64,000 bases of DNA from contig CASFYV010000021.1 in the NCBI GenBank assembly GCA_949298985.1, positions 453,394 to 517,393 of the forward strand, read 5' to 3'. Positions 63,990-64,000 of the stretch are shown here, piece by piece. The notes under the pieces were generated by a model that worked only from the letters and a program-made list of their open reading frames with translations, was not told the DNA's origin and did no database searches. Each line of letters begins with the position of its first letter. Position 1 is the first letter of the stretch. The position numbers and the translations under genes were made by a program. This DNA comes from an uncultured bacterium (GTDB lineage Bacteria; Cyanobacteriota; Vampirovibrionia; Gastranaerophilales; Gastranaerophilaceae).

Positions 63990-64000
63990 GAAAAACTCAA

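Overview
The window looks like a chromosomal segment of a non-photosynthetic relative of cyanobacteria, most probably an animal-gut Gastranaerophilales (Vampirovibrionia, formerly Melainabacteria). This is an inference from four things. The DNA is very AT-rich and reads well with the standard code. The cell is clearly diderm: two TolC-like proteins, HlyD/MacA adaptors, an AsmA-like protein and many signal peptides. The F1 beta and epsilon subunit genes stand alone as an atpD-atpC pair, the split arrangement typical of the cyanobacterial lineage. No photosynthesis gene is present.

Layout. 1-4.9 kb: 5' part of a bifunctional (p)ppGpp synthetase/hydrolase, then a divergent tolC / marR-emrA efflux locus with a palindromic operator between. 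4.9-6.75 kb: a small accessory island with three short Cro/CI-type regulators, one intact and one truncated copy of a mini HAD hydrolase, and a pile of non-coding repeats. 6.75-12.1 kb (minus): FkbH-like protein, small secreted protein, atpC, atpD, glutamate-cysteine ligase. 12.2-19.3 kb (plus): rsmA, repeats, bioD-bioA, uppP, deoC, priA. 19.4-25.1 kb (minus): group-2-like sigma factor and a MacAB/TolC export operon. 25.2-30.3 kb: secreted or membrane proteins, an HD hydrolase, a SulP transporter and a membrane zincin-like protein. 30.3-51.4 kb: almost all plus-strand housekeeping genes: nanE-ROK kinase, UbiA-like, DegT aminotransferase, GGDEF protein, acyltransferase, nitrilase, PBP4, Xer recombinase, hom-thrC, proB-pxpA, yvcK, panB-panC, dapA, secD-secF. 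51.5-64 kb: lineage-specific proteins, recA, a promoter-terminator pair that may encode a tiny RNA, dnaN, a small HTH pair, tRNA-Leu(CAA) beside a 28-bp direct-repeat scar, secreted proteins, an AsmA-like giant, and at the right edge a cluster of short repeats resembling DnaA boxes.

Cross-cutting observations. (1) Arrays built on TAGTGAATAG lie just after stop codons, mostly in the orientation of the upstream gene, and carry stops in all three frames. (2) At least seven genes have a -10 element only 6-10 nt before the start codon, so leaderless or near-leaderless mRNAs seem common. (3) The XRE/mini-HAD island shows recent duplication and truncation with diverged inverted-repeat operators. (4) proB lies next to an orphan 5-oxoprolinase subunit A gene, suggesting metabolite repair. 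All functional names come from reading the proteins and remembered family motifs; no database search was run.
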